Positions 1-6,752 of a stretch of DNA of 10,426 nt are shown here, piece by piece. The DNA comes from Ruminococcaceae bacterium UBA7075. GTDB taxonomy: Bacteria > Bacillota > Clostridia > Oscillospirales > Acutalibacteraceae. The stretch is from positions 8,107-18,532 of the forward strand of contig DKZL01000023.1 of assembly GCA_002493635.1 (NCBI GenBank), given 5' to 3'. The position numbers were made by a program, and so were the translations under genes. Positions within the stretch are counted from its first letter, which is position 1; each line of letters starts with the position of its first letter. Below the pieces are notes generated by a model. That model was not told the origin of the DNA, made no database searches, and saw nothing but the letters and a program-made list of their open reading frames with translations.

Positions 1-1314
1 GCACTTGACACAGGTGCAGGAACGCTTGCAAACGGTGCAAGTGACCTTGACAATGGTGTGGACGCTCTTAACAATGGCGCTGTTTCTCTTGACAACGGCT
101 TAAGCTCGCTAAAGGACGGAGCAGCAAACCTTGACTCGGGTGTTGCCGCGCTTAAAGGCTATATAGCAACTCTTTCATCGGGTCTTGCAACTGTTTCAGG
201 AAACAGCGAATCGCTTAATTCAGGCGCAAAGCAGGTGTTTGATACTCTCCTTGCAACAGCCGATACTCAGATTGCAGCAGCAGGACTTTCTGCTGAAAAA
301 CTGACAACTTCAAATTACAGTCAGGTGCTTGATACACTCATAGGCTCACTTAGTGAGGACAGCGTAAAAACACTTGCATATAATACCGCACTCGAAACAG
401 TTTCTGCAACGGTAAACAGTCAGAGTGATGTAATCAGAGAGGCTGTTGGGGCAGCCGTAAGAAAGCAGGTGACAGAAGGGGTTCTTGCATCGGCAGGATA
501 TTCAATGAGTGCTGAGCAGTATGATGCGGCAGTTGCAGCAGGAAGCATCCCCGATGAAGTGCAGGCGCAGATTTCAAATGCAGTATCAACACAAATGAGT
601 TCTTCGTCAATTCAGGGGACTATTGAAGCAAAAACTCAGGAGCAGATACAGTCTATTATTGATACAAATATGCAGAGTGATGAGGTTCAGTCTCAGATAA
701 ACGCTGCTGTTGAAAAGGCAAACGCAGGCAAAGCATCGCTTACATCACTTAAAGAACAGCTCAACAGCTACAATCAATTCTATCAGGGCGTACTTGCTTA
801 TACTGACGGCGTTGACAAAGCAAATGCAGGTGCAAAGGAAATTCTGAACGGAACTTCTGCACTGAAAGACGGTTCGGAATCACTTAAAGGCGGTGCAGAT
901 CAGCTTAAGAGCGGTTCAAGCTCACTCAAGAACGGCACAAGCACTTTAAAGAATGGTTCATACTCGCTTAAAAACGGTGCTGATACTCTCAAAAACGGCA
1001 CGAATACCCTCGTGGGAGGTTCGGGTACATTGTTAGACGGTATAGGCACTCTCAAAGACGGCAGCGGCTCTCTTGTTGACGGAGTAAAACAGCTTAAAGA
1101 CGGCTCAATGACGCTTAATGACGGTTTAAAGCAGTTCAAGAAAGAGGGCATTGATGTATTGATTGATGCAGTTGATGGAGATGTTAAAGGACTTGTGAAC
1201 AGGTTCAAGGCAGTTTCCGAGGTTTCTTCAAAATATAAGTCATACAGCGGAATATCAGACGATATGGAAGGCAAGGTAGACTTTATCTATAAGACTGATT
1301 CTATCGGCGAATAA
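1..1314 (+). CDS. C-terminal part of an XXXLXXG heptad-repeat, probably cell-surface/membrane protein (5' truncated)
   Basis: The frame is open from base 1 and has no convincing ribosome binding site, so the gene starts upstream. Visible are 437 residues ending in TAA. Two blocks of seven-residue repeats with Leu at position 1 and Gly at position 4 (LKDG, LKNG, LDSG) flank a non-repetitive, Gln/Ala/Ser-rich and probably helical middle (about residues 80-280). After the second block comes a short charged tail ending in IYKTDSIGE, with no membrane segment. This repeat type (TIGR03057-like) occurs in clostridial YhgE/Pip-related proteins and in large MMPL/RND-type exporters, where it forms an extracytoplasmic stalk. 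Lack of a C-terminal membrane segment argues mildly against a classic YhgE/Pip C-terminus. Which family this belongs to cannot be decided without the N-terminus. No terminator is visible after the stop. Confidence 0.85.
   Translation, partial: ALDTGAGTLANGASDLDNGVDALNNGAVSLDNGLSSLKDGAANLDSGVAALKGYIATLSSGLATVSGNSESLNSGAKQVFDTLLATADTQIAAAGLSAEKLTTSNYSQVLDTLIGSLSEDSVKTLAYNTALETVSATVNSQSDVIREAVGAAVRKQVTEGVLASAGYSMSAEQYDAAVAAGSIPDEVQAQISNAVSTQMSSSSIQGTIEAKTQEQIQSIIDTNMQSDEVQSQINAAVEKANAGKASLTSLKEQLNSYNQFYQGVLAYTDGVDKANAGAKEILNGTSALKDGSESLKGGADQLKSGSSSLKNGTSTLKNGSYSLKNGADTLKNGTNTLVGGSGTLLDGIGTLKDGSGSLVDGVKQLKDGSMTLNDGLKQFKKEGIDVLIDAVDGDVKGLVNRFKAVSEVSSKYKSYSGISDDMEGKVDFIYKTDSIGE
4..234 (+). repeat. 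First XXXLXXG heptad block (11 units of 21 bp)
   Basis: Eleven consecutive heptads run in register from the second codon of the window, with Leu (Val once) at position 1 and Gly at position 4 in most units. They are diverged at DNA level. Units 8 and 10 (LKGYIAT, VSGNSES) are degenerate, so the block fades into the non-repeat middle. It probably extends upstream of the window. Confidence 0.85.
841..1134 (+). repeat. Second XXXLXXG heptad block (14 units of 21 bp)
   Basis: Fourteen uninterrupted seven-residue units, from ILNGTSA through LKDGSES, LKNGTST and LVGGSGT to LNDGLKQ. Gly is at position 4 of every unit, Leu (Ile in the first) at position 1, and Lys is common at position 2. The strict 21-bp period also creates a long spurious antisense open frame over this region. 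Confidence 0.92.
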
Positions 1315-1443
1315 ATTATAAACAAACGGGCAAATTCCATAAATCAGTATTTGTTATGTATATATGATTTTTATTTTTGTGAATACAATGTATGGTTGTG
1401 ATTAGTGACTTTAATCAAATTATTACAAATATGCTATATAACA

Positions 1444-1473
1444 TTGACAAATTAACCGTTAAAGTGCTAAAAT
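1444..1473 (+). promoter_or_regulatory. SigA-type promoter of ilvE
   Basis: A perfect -35 TTGACA (1444-1449) is followed after 18 bp by -10 TAAAAT (1468-1473). Transcription would start near 1480, giving a leader of about 35 nt with AAAGGAAG ending 8 nt before the ATG. That leader is too short for a T-box or other long attenuator. Confidence 0.75.
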
Positions 1474-1514
1474 AAACTTGTATTTATGACAAATGCTGAA
1501 AGGAAGTATTACAA

Positions 1515-2540
1515 ATGGAAAAGCAAAACATTGATTGGTCAAATATCGGCTTTGGCTATATGCCGACAGGCGAAAGATTTGTATCAAACTACAAGGATGG
1601 TAATTGGGACGAAGGTACAATGACAACCGATGCAACCGTTACTATTAGTGAGTGTGCAGGTGTTTTGCAGTATGCCCAGACTTGTTTTGAGGGGATGAAA
1701 GCCTACACAACCTGCGACGGCAGAATTGTTGTGTTCAGACCCGACCTCAACGCGCAGAGAATGGAAGACAGCTGCAAGCGTCTTGAAATGCCTGTATATC
1801 CGCAGGATAAGTTTGTTGAGGCTGTCTGCAAGGTCGTAAAGGCAAATTCCGATTTTGTTCCTCCTTATGGTACAGGCGCAACACTTTATCTGCGCCCATA
1901 TATGTTCGGCTCAAGTGCCGTAATCGGTGTAAAGCCTGCTCAGGAATATCAGTTCAGAGCATTTGCAACACCTGTTGGTCCTTATTTCAAGGGCGGTGCA
2001 AAGCCAATTACAATCAAGGTATCTGATTTTGACAGAGCTGCACCACACGGTACAGGTAATGTTAAGGCTGGACTTAACTACGCAATGAGCCTTCATGCAA
2101 TCGTAACTGCTCACAACGAAGGCTTTGACGAGAATATGTATCTTGACCCTTGCACTCGTACAAAGGTTGAGGAAACAGGCGGTGCAAACTTCCTGTTTGT
2201 CACCAAGGACGGCAAGGTTGTTACTCCTAAATCAGACAGCATTCTTCCGTCAATCACAAGGCGTTCGCTGATGTATGTTGCAGAGCATTATCTCGGTCTT
2301 GAGGTTGAGCAGAGAGAAGTTTACTTTGATGAACTTAAGGATTTTGCGGAGTGCGGTCTTTGCGGTACTGCTGCTGTTATTTCTCCTGTCGGCAAAATCT
2401 ATGACCACGGCAACGAAATCTGCTTCCCAAGCGGTATGGACGAAATGGGACCTGTTACAAAGAAGCTTTATGATACTCTTACAGGAATTCAGATGGGCAA
2501 AATTGAGGCTCCCGAAGGCTGGATTGTAGAAATCAAATAA
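1515..2540 (+). CDS. ilvE: Branched-chain amino acid aminotransferase
   Basis: Cytoplasmic PLP enzyme that reversibly transfers the amino group between glutamate and the 2-oxo acids of leucine, isoleucine and valine: the last step of their synthesis or the first of their breakdown. The 341 residues match the length of the long (type II, eukaryote-like) class of fold-type IV transaminases. Visible family marks are the QTCFEGMKAY segment (residues 55-64), the PLP lysine K184 in GNVKAGLNYA, the phosphate/PLP-binding segment KVEETGGANFLF (E220, N225), and a C-terminal GLCGTAAVISPVG motif. Cys280 and Cys283 form a CXXC at the place where human BCAT has its redox pair. The ATG follows AAAGGAAG at 8 nt spacing. 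The gene stands alone with its own promoter and terminator, not among other ilv/leu genes. Confidence 0.96.
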   Translation: MEKQNIDWSNIGFGYMPTGERFVSNYKDGNWDEGTMTTDATVTISECAGVLQYAQTCFEGMKAYTTCDGRIVVFRPDLNAQRMEDSCKRLEMPVYPQDKFVEAVCKVVKANSDFVPPYGTGATLYLRPYMFGSSAVIGVKPAQEYQFRAFATPVGPYFKGGAKPITIKVSDFDRAAPHGTGNVKAGLNYAMSLHAIVTAHNEGFDENMYLDPCTRTKVEETGGANFLFVTKDGKVVTPKSDSILPSITRRSLMYVAEHYLGLEVEQREVYFDELKDFAECGLCGTAAVISPVGKIYDHGNEICFPSGMDEMGPVTKKLYDTLTGIQMGKIEAPEGWIVEIK

Positions 2541-2563
2541 TTTAAAAAGAATGTATAATAAGT

Positions 2564-2601
2564 AAAAAAGAGGTTGGCTTTGTGATGCCAACCTCTTTTT
2601 T
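2564..2601. terminator. Bidirectional intrinsic terminator between ilvE and sigK
   Basis: A perfect 15-bp stem (2564-2578 with 2587-2601) around an 8-nt loop. Six A:T pairs at the base supply a U-run in both directions, and GAGGTTGGC forms the strong upper stem. It lies 23 bp after ilvE and 9 bp beyond the stop of the convergent sigK, so it serves both. Confidence 0.93.
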
Positions 2602-2610
2602 GCACGTTGC

Positions 2611-3306
2611 TTATAAATTTGAGCTTGTTTCAAAGCGTTTTTTGAGTGCTTTGAGTGCTTTAGTTTCAATTCTGCTCACATATGAACGGGATATATTCAT
2701 TTTCTTTGCGACTGAGTTCTGCGTCATAGGCTTTCTTCCGTTAAGTCCATACCGCATTATGATTATCTGCTTTTCCCGCTCATCAAGCTCTTCGTTTATA
2801 AATTGGGCAAGCTTGCTTCTGTTGAATTTCATATCAAGCTCCTCAATTATGTTATCATCAACAGACATAATATCAAGCAGAGTAAGAGGATTGCCGTCCT
2901 TATCTGTGTCTATAGTTTCGTTCAAAGAAATGTCCTGAGAACTCTTTTTGGAGTAGCGAAAATGCATCAGTATTTCATTTTCAATACATCTGCTTGCATA
3001 CGAACTTAAGCGTATGTTTTTGTTCATATTAAATGTATTTATTGCTTTAATCAGTCCTATTGTTCCTATTGATACAAGGTCGTCTTGTTCCCCCTGAGTT
3101 CCGTAATATTTTTTTATTATGTGTGCTACAAGCCGCAGATTGTGTTCAACAAGCTTGTTGCGTGCTTCAATACTTCCGTTTGCAGCTTGTTCAAGATACT
3201 CTCTTTCCTGCTTTTCGGAAAGAGGTTTAGGAAAAGAATTTCCTCCGCATACATGCAGAATAAAAAAGCAAAGATATTGTCCCAATATACTAAACAACTC
3301 GAACAT
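2611..3306 (-). CDS. sigK: Sporulation sigma factor SigK, with pro-sequence
   Basis: Sigma-70 family factor that, in spore formers, directs late mother-cell transcription. From the chosen ATG it has 231 residues. Residues 5-18 are hydrophobic and are followed by GGNSFPKPLS, matching the membrane-bound pro-sequence and NAFPQPLS segment of Bacillus pro-SigK, where SpoIVFB cleaves; the equivalent cut would fall near H18/V19. Region 2 is residues ~47-118 (EHNLRLVAHI, DLVSIGTIGLIKAI, SYASRCIENEILMHFR). Region 4 is ~168-224, with helix-turn-helix NISRSYVSRIETKAL. FPKPLS, MHFR and SRSYVSRIE favour SigK over the related SigE. AGGTGG at 3316-3311 precedes ATG 3306; a TTG at 3324 would lie upstream of that site and is unlikely. 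The reading frame is intact, with no skin-type interruption. No convincing SigE-type promoter was found. Confidence 0.92.
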   Translation of the reverse strand: MFELFSILGQYLCFFILHVCGGNSFPKPLSEKQEREYLEQAANGSIEARNKLVEHNLRLVAHIIKKYYGTQGEQDDLVSIGTIGLIKAINTFNMNKNIRLSSYASRCIENEILMHFRYSKKSSQDISLNETIDTDKDGNPLTLLDIMSVDDNIIEELDMKFNRSKLAQFINEELDEREKQIIIMRYGLNGRKPMTQNSVAKKMNISRSYVSRIETKALKALKKRFETSSNL

Positions 3307-3388
3307 TTTACCACCTGTTTTCAAGAAATTTTGTGTAGTAATATTTATTCAGAGTTTTCAGAACTTTTGCCTGTACTATAAAATTTGC

Positions 3389-3417
3389 TTGATATATGCT
3401 TTGTTTTGATATATACT
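3389..3417 (+). promoter_or_regulatory. SigA-type promoter of xth
   Basis: -35 TTGATA (3389-3394), 17-bp spacer, -10 TATACT (3412-3417). The predicted start near 3424 leaves a leader of about 23 nt before ATG 3447. It also rules out the upstream in-frame ATG at 3396, which lies inside the promoter spacer. Confidence 0.75.
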
Positions 3418-3446
3418 ATGTCTATATTTATTTTGGATGTGATTTT

Positions 3447-4205
3447 ATGAAAAAACTGATTTCTTGGAACGTCAACGGACTTCGTGCGTGCGTTACAAAG
3501 GGGTTTCTTGATTTTTTCAATGACATAGATGCCGATGTTTTTTGTATTCAGGAGAGCAAGCTTCAGGAAGGACAGATTAATCTTGAACTTGACGGCTATC
3601 ACCAGTATTGGAACTATGCTGATAAAAAAGGATATTCAGGTACGGCGATTTTTTGTAAGGAAGAGCCGTTATCTGTTTCTTACGGCATAGGAATAGATGG
3701 GCATGATCACGAAGGCAGAGTGATTACCGCTGAATTTGAAAATTATTATGTTGTTACATGTTATACTCCGAACTCACAAAATGAGCTTAAACGCCTTGAT
3801 TATAGAATGAAGTGGGAGGACGATTTTAAGGATTATCTTAAGTCGCTTGAAAAGAATAAGCCGGTTATTATGTGCGGTGATTTGAATGTAGCTCATACGG
3901 AAATTGACCTGAAAAATCCAAAAACAAACCGCAAGAATGCAGGCTTTACTGACGAAGAACGTGCAAAAATGACAGCGCTTCTTGACGACGGATTTATTGA
4001 TACTTATCGCTATTTTAATCCTGATACCGAGGGTGTATATTCGTGGTGGTCATACCGCTTTAAAGCGAGAGAAAAGAATGCAGGCTGGCGTATTGACTAT
4101 TTTATAGCATCAGACGCCCTTAAGGAACACCTCGTCAGTGCAGATATTCACACAAGTATAATGGGCTCTGACCATTGCCCCGTAGAGCTTAAAATAGATT
4201 TTTAA
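3447..4205 (+). CDS. xth: Exodeoxyribonuclease III / AP endonuclease
   Basis: Mg2+-dependent repair nuclease of the EEP (exonuclease-endonuclease-phosphatase) fold. It cuts DNA 5' of abasic sites and removes 3' blocking groups during base excision repair. The 252 residues match the usual length of the ExoA/Xth family. Catalytic motifs appear in order: SWNVNGLR (N8), QESKLQ (metal ligand E36), CYTPNS (Y106), CGDLNVAH (D145, N147), NAGFTDEER, the YSWWSYR and GWRIDYF region (D217), and the terminal GSDHCPV with D242/H243. Every expected catalytic residue is present. The start is taken at ATG 3447 from the promoter position and because family members begin MKKLISWNVNG; its ribosome site (GGATGTG) is weak. 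The gene is divergent from sigK and shares a terminator with the next gene. Confidence 0.96.
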   Translation: MKKLISWNVNGLRACVTKGFLDFFNDIDADVFCIQESKLQEGQINLELDGYHQYWNYADKKGYSGTAIFCKEEPLSVSYGIGIDGHDHEGRVITAEFENYYVVTCYTPNSQNELKRLDYRMKWEDDFKDYLKSLEKNKPVIMCGDLNVAHTEIDLKNPKTNRKNAGFTDEERAKMTALLDDGFIDTYRYFNPDTEGVYSWWSYRFKAREKNAGWRIDYFIASDALKEHLVSADIHTSIMGSDHCPVELKIDF

Positions 4206-4227
4206 ATAATAGTAGAGATAAAACAAA

Positions 4228-4253
4228 AAGGAGCTGCCTGAGAGCAACTCCTT
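4228..4253. terminator. Bidirectional intrinsic terminator between xth and the UPF0104 gene
   Basis: AAGGAGCTGC (4228-4237) pairs with GCAACTCCTT (4244-4253) except for one C/A mismatch, around loop CTGAGA. On the minus strand the hairpin is followed by a T-rich run (TTTGTTTT); on the plus strand by AATTTTA. It stands 22 bp after xth and 4 bp beyond the stop of the convergent gene. Confidence 0.8.
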
Positions 4254-4257
4254 AATT

Positions 4258-5436
4258 TTATATGTTTGTATCTTGTGCAAAATTTTCTGCCGTGACTTCG
4301 GCAACACTTTCTTCATCATTGATAAGTACCTGTTCTTCAATAATCTTTTTCCTTTCATCCTCTCCCTTTTTGTTTTTTGTAAGATAGGAGAAAGGAGCAG
4401 TGATAATGAGAGGCCCGTAGTACGAGGAAAATCGCCACAAAAGTATTGCAGGCTTAATTTTATTTACAGCTCCCACAATAAAGAACTGTGAGAAATACAT
4501 AGTAAACGCAAGCTCTGCACCGCCTGATGCACCCGGAAGAGGAACAAGGTTAGATGTAAATACAACGAATGACTGGATACATACAAAGTCAAAGAAAGAG
4601 CCTACAGGCTGTCCGTTTGCCGATGCAATTTCAGGCATTCCAAAGGAAATATAGATAAAGTACGGAGCCGCCATAACGCACAGCACCTGAAAGAAAATCA
4701 GTATGTATGAAGCTATAAGAAGCTTTTTGTTTTTCATAATAATCTTATTATATTTATGAAAACCCTCAACTTCCTGCCTTATGCTTGCTATCTTTTTGTC
4801 GGGATTTTTAATGAACTTCATTTTGTGCATAATCCAGTCAACAAACTGCAAAATTTTGCTTGTAATGCGTTTGCAGAATGAAAGAACAACAAAACCTGCC
4901 ATTACCGAAAGCTGAAATGCAAGTCCCATAAATACAAAGGCTGTTGACCAGAAGTTTGTAAAAGCGCTTTCAAAATACTGCGGTCTTAAAATTATCGAGA
5001 ACACGCTGTATAATGCTGTTACAATCTGATAAATCAGGAATTTCTGCGTCATACAGGCTGAGCTGAATCCGACGCTTACATTCATCTTTGAAAACAGATA
5101 AAGCTGCATAGGTTGTCCGCCTGTGCTTGACGGTGTGACTGCCGAAAAGAACACTCCGACAAATGCGACCTTCATAGCGTCAATGAACTTAAAGTGTGGG
5201 AATTGCGTTCGTATAAACAGCAGTGTAACCACCGAATCTATAATAATATTAAAATCATAAACTACAACAGCAATTATAAGCCAGAGAGGAATAAAACTGC
5301 CGGGAGTTGAGAAAAGATCAATAAGACCGTCCTCGGAGGTGCAAAAGTAGTAAATCAGATATAGTGTAAATGCACCTACAAATATATTCAAGACCATATT
5401 TGCACTGATTTTGAATTTTCTTTTTTCTTTTGTCAA
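4258..5436 (-). CDS. Lysylphosphatidylglycerol synthase TM-domain / UPF0104 family membrane protein
   Basis: Integral membrane protein of 392 residues with about eight hydrophobic segments, a charged cytoplasmic loop (~195-240, rich in Lys) and an acidic, soluble C-terminal tail (~355-392). Two family signatures are visible: SAVTPSSTGGQPMQLYLF (residues 98-115) and PLPGASGGAELAF (299-311). These match the PF03706 domain, which is the flippase-like half of MprF and also stands alone in UPF0104/YbhN proteins. There is no C-terminal aminoacyl-PG synthase domain, so lysyl-PG synthesis is not expected; lipid or lipid-linked substrate translocation is inference. The start is TTG 5436, because GGAGAAG lies 6 nt upstream and the promoter gives a 35-nt leader; the longer in-frame TTG at 5451 has no ribosome site. 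It is a single-gene unit. Confidence 0.85.
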   Translation of the reverse strand: MTKEKRKFKISANMVLNIFVGAFTLYLIYYFCTSEDGLIDLFSTPGSFIPLWLIIAVVVYDFNIIIDSVVTLLFIRTQFPHFKFIDAMKVAFVGVFFSAVTPSSTGGQPMQLYLFSKMNVSVGFSSACMTQKFLIYQIVTALYSVFSIILRPQYFESAFTNFWSTAFVFMGLAFQLSVMAGFVVLSFCKRITSKILQFVDWIMHKMKFIKNPDKKIASIRQEVEGFHKYNKIIMKNKKLLIASYILIFFQVLCVMAAPYFIYISFGMPEIASANGQPVGSFFDFVCIQSFVVFTSNLVPLPGASGGAELAFTMYFSQFFIVGAVNKIKPAILLWRFSSYYGPLIITAPFSYLTKNKKGEDERKKIIEEQVLINDEESVAEVTAENFAQDTNI

Positions 5437-5477
5437 AATAATCTTCTCCAATTACAAAATAAAATTATTCACTATAC

Positions 5478-5506
5478 ATCATACATTTATTTCTGAAAAA
5501 AATCAA
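5478..5506 (-). promoter_or_regulatory. SigA-type promoter of the UPF0104 gene
   Basis: On the minus strand, -35 TTGATT (5506-5501), a 17-bp spacer, then -10 TATGAT (5483-5478). Transcription would start near 5471, about 35 nt before the chosen TTG start at 5436. Confidence 0.7.
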
Positions 5507-5566
5507 GAACTAAATAGTTGCAAATGCCGGTATTACCTTAAAATATCAAAATTAATTTACCATTAC

Positions 5567-5595
5567 TTGTAAATGTATAATCGATATGTTATAAT
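5567..5595 (+). promoter_or_regulatory. SigA-type promoter of the membrane protein/CBS pair
   Basis: -35 TTGTAA (5567-5572), exactly 17 bp, then consensus -10 TATAAT (5590-5595). The start near 5602 gives a leader of about 27 nt to ATG 5629. It is divergent from the promoter at 5478-5506. Confidence 0.8.
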
Positions 5596-5628
5596 GCCAT
5601 TGATAAAAAATAAAAACAGGTGCAGAAA

Positions 5629-6066
5629 ATGGGATTTTTTGATGTTGTCAATGTGTGTGGTTTGCTTTTTGTTGCTATAATGATAGTACCGCATATTGTA
5701 TATGCACGTACGCATAATTATGATATGAAATCTGTTGAAAACAGAGCTATGGTTTACATTGAACGCATTGGCAAGTACTGCGGTGCGTTTTTGATGGCAA
5801 TTAATATCGGCGTGCTTGAAAAGGGCTTTACCTCTGATTTGATGAAGAGATTCTGGCTTTATTCAACGGCAGTGTTGGTTGCGGCTTATATTGTGCTTTG
5901 GATACTGTTTTTTAAGACGAACAAAAAGGGATTTGCATATATTCTTACGATTTTAGCAGGCTTTATTCTTATGTATTGCGGCTTGCTTCAGGTTAAAACG
6001 CTGCTGCTGACCGCCGGCATAGTTTATATGTCGGGCGAGCTTTATGTTGTAAAAAAGATGCTGTAA
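5629..6066 (+). CDS. Small multi-pass membrane protein of unknown function
   Basis: I do not recognise a characterised family. The 145-residue protein has four to five hydrophobic segments (about residues 5-25, 48-63, 77-96, 102-120 and 122-139) and short, Lys/Arg-bearing loops. A conserved-looking stretch lies between segments 1 and 2: PHIVYARTHN, then ENRAMVYIERIGKYCG, which resembles in pattern a hypothetical membrane protein common in Clostridia (from memory, unverified). The start is ATG 5629, preceded by AGGTG at 5618-5622; an in-frame GTG at 5620 overlaps that site and is less likely. The CBS-domain gene follows 37 bp later in the same direction, with no terminator between, so the two are probably cotranscribed from the promoter at 5567-5595. 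No signal peptide beyond the first membrane segment and no catalytic motif are visible. Confidence 0.8.
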   Translation: MGFFDVVNVCGLLFVAIMIVPHIVYARTHNYDMKSVENRAMVYIERIGKYCGAFLMAINIGVLEKGFTSDLMKRFWLYSTAVLVAAYIVLWILFFKTNKKGFAYILTILAGFILMYCGLLQVKTLLLTAGIVYMSGELYVVKKML

Positions 6067-6103
6067 ATTTTGCAAAAATATTCAGGAAATACTGAGGTAA
6101 TAT

Positions 6104-6508
6104 ATGAATGTTATTAAATTGTTAAAGACTAAGGATACAGTAAAATACATATATTCAAAAAACACGCTGCGTCAAGGACTTGAAAAGATGCGTGCTAATA
6201 GCTATACGGCTATTCCTGTCATTACTAAAGAGGACGGAAAATATGTCGGAACAGTCAGTGAAGGCGATTTTCTGTATTATATTCTTGATGTAGGCTCGGA
6301 AGGAATGAAAGAGCAGGAAAAATATTATGTCAGCGATATTCTGCGTAAGAATTTCAATCCTGCGGTCAGAATTGACGTAACAATGGATGAATTGCTTGAA
6401 CGGGCAATGCAGCAGAACTTTGTTCCTGTAGTTGATGATACCGGTACTTTTATCGGCATTGTAACCCGTCAGGATATAATAAAATACTTTATTAATAAGC
6501 AGAATTAA
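6104..6508 (+). CDS. CBS-domain pair protein
   Basis: A 134-residue stand-alone Bateman module with two CBS domains and nothing else. CBS1 spans residues ~9-62 (SYTAIPVI at 33-40, GTVSEGDFL at 49-57). CBS2 spans ~75-131 (NFVPVVDD at 105-112, GIVTRQDII at 118-126). Such modules bind adenine nucleotides and sense energy state or second messengers. Size and layout resemble Bacillus YkuL (DarB/CbpB), which binds c-di-AMP, but that assignment is only a hypothesis. The ATG has GAGGT at 6094-6098, 5 nt upstream. Its position behind a small membrane protein in a likely operon suggests the two might act together, for example as a ligand sensor for a membrane process; the sequence does not prove this. 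Confidence 0.9.
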   Translation: MNVIKLLKTKDTVKYIYSKNTLRQGLEKMRANSYTAIPVITKEDGKYVGTVSEGDFLYYILDVGSEGMKEQEKYYVSDILRKNFNPAVRIDVTMDELLERAMQQNFVPVVDDTGTFIGIVTRQDIIKYFINKQN

Positions 6509-6603
6509 AAGTGCATTAAAGGTGTTTTTATAAGGTGCAGTTTGTTCGGACAGGTGCAGTACACCAGCAGATTTTTGCAAAATTCAATCAAGTATGTTTA
6601 TTC

Positions 6604-6630
6604 GGCAATCACTGATTTCAGGTGATTGCC
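6604..6630 (+). terminator. Intrinsic terminator after the CBS gene
   Basis: A perfect 9-bp stem, GGCAATCAC with GTGATTGCC, around a 9-nt loop, followed by TTTGCTTT. It lies 95 bp after the CBS stop. The U-run is broken by GC, so termination may be incomplete. Confidence 0.65.
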
Positions 6631-6737
6631 TTTGCTTTATACACAGGTTATTGCTATTTGCTTTCTTATTGCGTAAGGAGTAAAGACGTAAAGAAATTTT
6701 ATCTTGTTTTTAATCAACATTTGGTATAAAATAGATT

Positions 6738-6744
6738 AGGAGGT
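6738..6744 (+). promoter_or_regulatory. Consensus ribosome binding site of the dockerin-peptidase gene
   Basis: AGGAGGT is a full anti-SD match, 8 nt before ATG 6753, and is the strongest ribosome site in the window. The promoter is not clear: TTGTTT (6704) N17 TAAAAT (6727) would start transcription inside this site, so the real start probably lies further upstream. Confidence 0.85.
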
Positions 6745-6752
6745 AAAGAAAA

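Noticed and set aside
900..1274. 124-codon antisense open frame opposite the second heptad block
   Set aside because: It is a by-product of the strict 21-bp repeat of the sense gene; its translation is a Pro/Ser-rich mirror of the heptads and it has no ribosome site.
1399..1417. TGATTA / TAATCA inverted repeat upstream of ilvE as an operator
   Set aside because: Arms are only 6 bp and AT-rich, and it lies ~27 bp upstream of the -35; dyads like this are expected by chance in such AT-rich DNA.
2250..2669. Minus-strand open frame across the end of ilvE
   Set aside because: It overlaps ilvE, the terminator hairpin and the end of sigK, and its product has low-complexity, unrecognisable sequence.
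3391..3420. SigE-type promoter for sigK on the minus strand (CATATATC preceded by ATA)
   Set aside because: No ATA stands at the required ~16-bp spacing and the -10 matches CATACAnT poorly.
6533..6560. Two AGGTGCAGT direct repeats after the CBS gene
   Set aside because: Only two 9-bp copies; too short to support a repeat array or binding-site claim.
6704..6732. TTGTTT-N17-TAAAAT promoter directly before the dockerin gene
   Set aside because: Spacing is good, but the predicted transcript would begin within the AGGAGG ribosome site, which would destroy or cripple it.
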